From assembly GCA_044370655.1 (NCBI GenBank), contig JBILVD010000005.1:1-25066 (forward strand): a stretch of 25,066 nt of DNA, in the 5' to 3' direction. The notes beneath the pieces were generated by a model. It searched no databases. It was not told where the DNA came from and worked only from the letters and a program-made list of their open reading frames with translations. The first letter of the stretch is position 1, and the number at the start of each line of letters is the position of its first letter. Shown piece by piece: positions 22,366 to 25,066 of the stretch. The stretch comes from CAZFPN01 sp044370655 (lineage in GTDB: Bacteria > Pseudomonadota > Alphaproteobacteria > Rickettsiales > Deianiraeaceae). The translations under genes and the position numbers were made by a program.

Positions 22366-23644
22366 TAATGTTGTTTATTTTTTCAATTTTTAGCAGACTT
22401 ATTTTACTAACATCTTTCTGAAGTATGGTGAATTTAAAATCCATAATTTCAAACTCCTCGCCTTCTTCAGGGATTTTTTCTGCTTTTTCAATTACAATTC
22501 CTGCCATTGTTGACGCTTTTTCATGATTGAAGTGCGACCCAATTTCTCGGTTAAAGTCTCCAATTTGACACTCTCCATTTACTATCCACACATTCTCTCT
22601 TTCTTCCACGATGTTTTTCTCTGCCTCGTCATGTTCGTCTTCAATCGTCCCAACAATTTCTTCTAAAATGTCCGCAAGTGTCACAATTCCCATCATTCCG
22701 CCATATTCATCAACAACAATTGCCATATGGCTACGCTTCTTTTTAAACTCCATCAACTGCGTTTTTAACTTTATATTTAAAGGCACAAATAGCGGTCTTA
22801 GTAGTATAGATTTTATATCCTCTTTAGTAATTTCCTCCTTAGTATTCAATAAAACCAAAAAGTCTTTTAGGTGTAAAATTCCTAGCATTTCATCAGGAGT
22901 ATCGTCGTAAACTGGTATTCTTGTATGTGAAGTTTGATTGATAAAATCAGTTATTTCTTCAATACCGCTTTGTATGTCAATCATATCACAATCTTTTCTA
23001 TGCGTCATTACGCTTTCAACATCCATCTCCACTAGGTTTAAAACTCCCTCAAGCATATCTTTATCGTTTTTTATAAAAGCTCCTTGAATGTGTTGATATT
23101 CTATTTCTCCCCTTAAAGTCTCTAACCCTGCTTGAGAATTTATACTCCTTTTAAACCCAAAGGAAGATAGTAAAAATGAGACAAATCTATTAATTAAGAA
23201 AACCACAGGCCCTAGGATTTTTTCAAGAATTGAATAGAAAAAAATTAGCGACATTGATATATTTTCAGGCTTATTTATTGCAATGGTTTTTGGTGTTATC
23301 TCTGCGAAAATAAGTATTATAAGTGTAAGCAAAAGAGAGCCAGCGATAGGTGCATACTCATAAAAACGCCAATTTTGAGGAATATGCTCAATTGCTATTA
23401 TCGTAACAACCGAAGCAGCAAGTATATTAACTGCATTATTTCCAAATAAAACAAGCGATAGAAGTTTATCTTTCTGTTCTAAGAATTTATCTAATATTTT
23501 TGCCTTTTTATATCCATCTTGTTTCAGTTTATGGATTTTACTTTTAGAGGATGCAATTAAGCTAGCTTCCGCAAGAGAAAATAAAAACGAAAAGATTAAA
23601 CAAATAAATAAAATAATCAAGTGCAGTAGCAGACTGGGGTTCAC
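22349..23644 (-). CDS. CorC/HlyC-family protein (CNNM-CBS-CorC_HlyC)
   Basis: A 431-residue membrane protein with three parts: an N-terminal DUF21/CNNM transmembrane domain (about 1-180, LAEASLIASSKSKIHKL, FAEITPKTIAINKPE), paired CBS domains (about 205-330, VMTHRKDCDMID, TRIPVYDDTPDEMLGILHLKD and VVDEYGGMMGIVTLADILEE) and a C-terminal CorC_HlyC domain (about 345-425). Such proteins are implicated in magnesium or cobalt efflux; in Rickettsia the family is often labelled hemolysin C (tlyC), a historical name. The start is GTG at 23644. It heads the run with tauE, qor-like and truA genes. Confidence 0.92.
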   Translation of the reverse strand: MNPSLLLHLIILFICLIFSFLFSLAEASLIASSKSKIHKLKQDGYKKAKILDKFLEQKDKLLSLVLFGNNAVNILAASVVTIIAIEHIPQNWRFYEYAPIAGSLLLTLIILIFAEITPKTIAINKPENISMSLIFFYSILEKILGPVVFLINRFVSFLLSSFGFKRSINSQAGLETLRGEIEYQHIQGAFIKNDKDMLEGVLNLVEMDVESVMTHRKDCDMIDIQSGIEEITDFINQTSHTRIPVYDDTPDEMLGILHLKDFLVLLNTKEEITKEDIKSILLRPLFVPLNIKLKTQLMEFKKKRSHMAIVVDEYGGMMGIVTLADILEEIVGTIEDEHDEAEKNIVEERENVWIVNGECQIGDFNREIGSHFNHEKASTMAGIVIEKAEKIPEEGEEFEIMDFKFTILQKDVSKISLLKIEKINNINEDDD

Positions 23645-23675
23645 AAATTAAAAATAATTACTAAAAACTTTTCTG

Positions 23676-23703
23676 ATTTTAAAATGAGTTTTTTTTATGT
23701 CAA
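23676..23703 (-). promoter_or_regulatory. Putative promoter of the corC-like operon
   Basis: On the minus strand: consensus TTGACA (23703-23698), a 16-bp spacer and TAAAAT (23681-23676), 31 bp before the GTG start. The best sigma-70-type match in the window. Confidence 0.6.
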
Positions 23704-23722
23704 GCACAATTTTTATTTTTAC

Positions 23723-23751
23723 TTGATTTTTTTTGCATATTTATTTAAACT
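23723..23751 (+). promoter_or_regulatory. Putative promoter of the BioC-like gene
   Basis: TTGATT (23723-23728), a 17-bp spacer, TAAACT (23746-23751). A start of transcription near 23758 favours the ATG at 23777 over the GTG at 23759. Confidence 0.45.
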
Positions 23752-23776
23752 TTAGCAAGTGATTTATTTTTGTGAA

Positions 23777-24436
23777 ATGCAATTTAGTGAAAAGAAGTTT
23801 TTAAAAGGGGGGAATTATAATGAAAAAGCAATTGTGCAGATGATGGTGGCGAGAGATTTGGTTGATTTTGCTATACAAGATTTACAATTTGCAAAAACTG
23901 TGCTTGATGTAGGCTGTGGTACGGGGTTTGTAGGGCGAGAGATTTTAAAAAAATTTAGCAAAAATGGACCTATTTTGATTGGTTTAGAACCTTCTTTAGA
24001 AATGTCTATCTTTGCAAAGCCTTACTATGATGAGATTTTTTCTTGTAAATTTGAGGATTTTAAAGAAAAAAAGGCAGATTTAATGATTTCCTCTATGTGC
24101 TTTCAATGGATTGAGAATTTTGAAGAAAGCCTTACTAGATTTGATAAATCTTGGTTTGCAATGCCCCTAGAAGGAAGTTTGCACGAGCTTGAAAACGCAT
24201 TTTTGAATGCAGGCTTAAAAAGCCCTATACTTCAGTTTAAAAAACCTACATTTAAGGCATTTGCAATTAAGGAATATGCTTTAAAGTTTAAAACCGCTTT
24301 ACAGGCTTTGAAGTCTTTTAACGAGATAGGAGCAAAAGTTGAAACAAATATCAAAATTTCTCATAATGAAATCAAGAGTTTGGAGAGGTTTTTTAATGGA
24401 GTTATATCTTGGAAAATCGGTTTTTTTAATTTTTGA
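23777..24436 (+). CDS. BioC-like class I SAM-dependent methyltransferase
   Basis: A 219-residue enzyme. The SAM-binding motif I is VLDVGCGTGFVGREIL, followed by an acidic end of strand 2 in IGLEPS and the motif SSMCFQWIENFEESL, which matches the BioC/methyltransferase-11 pattern (S-x-x-x-QW). BioC methylates malonyl-ACP to start pimeloyl synthesis for biotin. However, the protein is short, and no bio genes adjoin it, so another small-molecule or protein target is possible. A GTG at 23759 would add six residues; the ATG at 23777 fits the promoter better. It stands alone, divergent from the corC-like gene. Confidence 0.65.
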   Translation: MQFSEKKFLKGGNYNEKAIVQMMVARDLVDFAIQDLQFAKTVLDVGCGTGFVGREILKKFSKNGPILIGLEPSLEMSIFAKPYYDEIFSCKFEDFKEKKADLMISSMCFQWIENFEESLTRFDKSWFAMPLEGSLHELENAFLNAGLKSPILQFKKPTFKAFAIKEYALKFKTALQALKSFNEIGAKVETNIKISHNEIKSLERFFNGVISWKIGFFNF

Positions 24437-24497
24437 TAAATATCATTTTTGATAAATAAAAATCAGTCTTTAATTTAAAAGTAATAGAAAATAATTT

Positions 24498-25066
24498 TTA
24501 TTTCATTAACGCTTCAAAGATTCTATTTCGTGTACATTGTTTTTCTGTTGTTTGCTGATTTGTTAAACCTAGAGGTTTCTCTTCTTTACTAGATAGCCTT
24601 GAATCATTGGATTTAGATCCCTCAATTTTTTCTAAATTAACATTCTCACTATCCAACAAAGGCCCCCAAATAAACTTCGTATTTTCCCACTCCGAAATCA
24701 GATATCCATTGCTTTTTTCTTTGCTTTTTTCTGCATTTTTAATTCCATTCTCAAGTATTTTATTTAATTGTTCAAACTTGCCATTTTCTTTCGATAAATC
24801 CTTTTTGAGCTCTTTATCTTCAGGTTGTATAGATAAAGCTATACCACGCATGATATTTTCTAGTAATGTGATATTATCACCACCAATCCGTGCGAACGGA
24901 AGTAGAATTAAATAAAAAACATTTGATTTATTTGATGTTTCAAAATTCTTTAAATCTCCATATTTTTTTCTCATATCTTCAACATAAAATGGTAATGCAT
25001 TTTGCCAAAGAATTTCACATTCTCCATCTCTTAAAGGTTCTGTTTGAGCTTTTTTATAAATATATT
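24498..25066 (-). CDS. Unknown protein, partial (5' end beyond the window)
   Basis: The frame is open from the right edge of the window to the stop at 24498, so the gene is at least 189 codons and its start is not seen; the internal ATG at 24974 is not required. The upstream residues include KKAQTEPLRDGECEILWQNA and LPFYVEDMRKKYGD. The later part is LPFARIGGDNITLLENIMRG, then a lysine- and glutamate-rich helix (EDKELKKDLSKENG), and GYLISEWENTKFIWGPLL. The C-terminal ~45 residues are polar and low in complexity (SKSNDSRLSSKEEKP). No signal peptide or membrane segment is visible in this part. I do not recognise a family. Confidence 0.55.
   Translation of the reverse strand, partial: YIYKKAQTEPLRDGECEILWQNALPFYVEDMRKKYGDLKNFETSNKSNVFYLILLPFARIGGDNITLLENIMRGIALSIQPEDKELKKDLSKENGKFEQLNKILENGIKNAEKSKEKSNGYLISEWENTKFIWGPLLDSENVNLEKIEGSKSNDSRLSSKEEKPLGLTNQQTTEKQCTRNRIFEALMK

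Overview
This is an AT-rich, gene-dense bacterial window. It most likely comes from an intracellular or host-associated alphaproteobacterium of the Rickettsiales type. The evidence is three dispersed genes that look like gene transfer agent (GTA) structural genes (portal, DUF2460 and DUF2163 families), a TimA/Tim44-like protein, a short-form phosphatidylserine decarboxylase, a CADD-like TenA-fold protein and an atpB separated from the other ATP synthase genes. I could run no database search, so family calls rest on motifs I recognise.

Left part, 1-4750, is an accessory island at the 3' end of the portal gene. It begins with the end of an IS1595-family transposase, cut off exactly where a complete 757-bp IS1-family element (158-914) starts. 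That element has perfect 19-bp ends, a transposase with an A8 frameshift site, and an extra AT that cuts off its last catalytic residue. Two cargo modules follow: a type II restriction-modification pair (1076-3017, minus strand) and an unrecognised overlapping gene pair (3385-4637, plus strand; a soluble PLD-like protein and a three-helix membrane protein). Each module is bounded by a partial copy of the last ~25 codons and trailer of the portal gene (918-1052, 3079-3271, and the live end at 4638-4747), all in the same orientation. This looks like repeated accretion at one site.

Middle, 4665-8924: the intact portal gene, then an LPP20-like lipoprotein overlapping a low-molecular-weight tyrosine phosphatase, a 316-bp spacer with two good hairpins, and the overlapping GTA tail genes DUF2460 and DUF2163.

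Right part, 8901-25066, is mostly housekeeping genes in short, tightly overlapping operons. In order they are: psd-dnaG (minus); an outer-membrane barrel; timA-mscS (plus); a membrane-anchored YrdC/Sua5 fusion followed by ssb, dusB and map (minus); atpB, a ribH-like gene and a CADD-like gene (plus); a CorC/HlyC-type protein followed by a TauE permease, a quinone oxidoreductase and truA (minus); a BioC-like methyltransferase (plus); and a partial unknown gene running off the right edge. Several transcription starts share a TTGC--like -35 box with a spacer of about 17 bp and a TAT-A- -10 box.

The strongest leads are the reiterated portal 3' ends that frame defence-type cargo, the unknown gene pair within them, the membrane-YrdC fusion, and the atpB/ribH/CADD gene neighbourhood.
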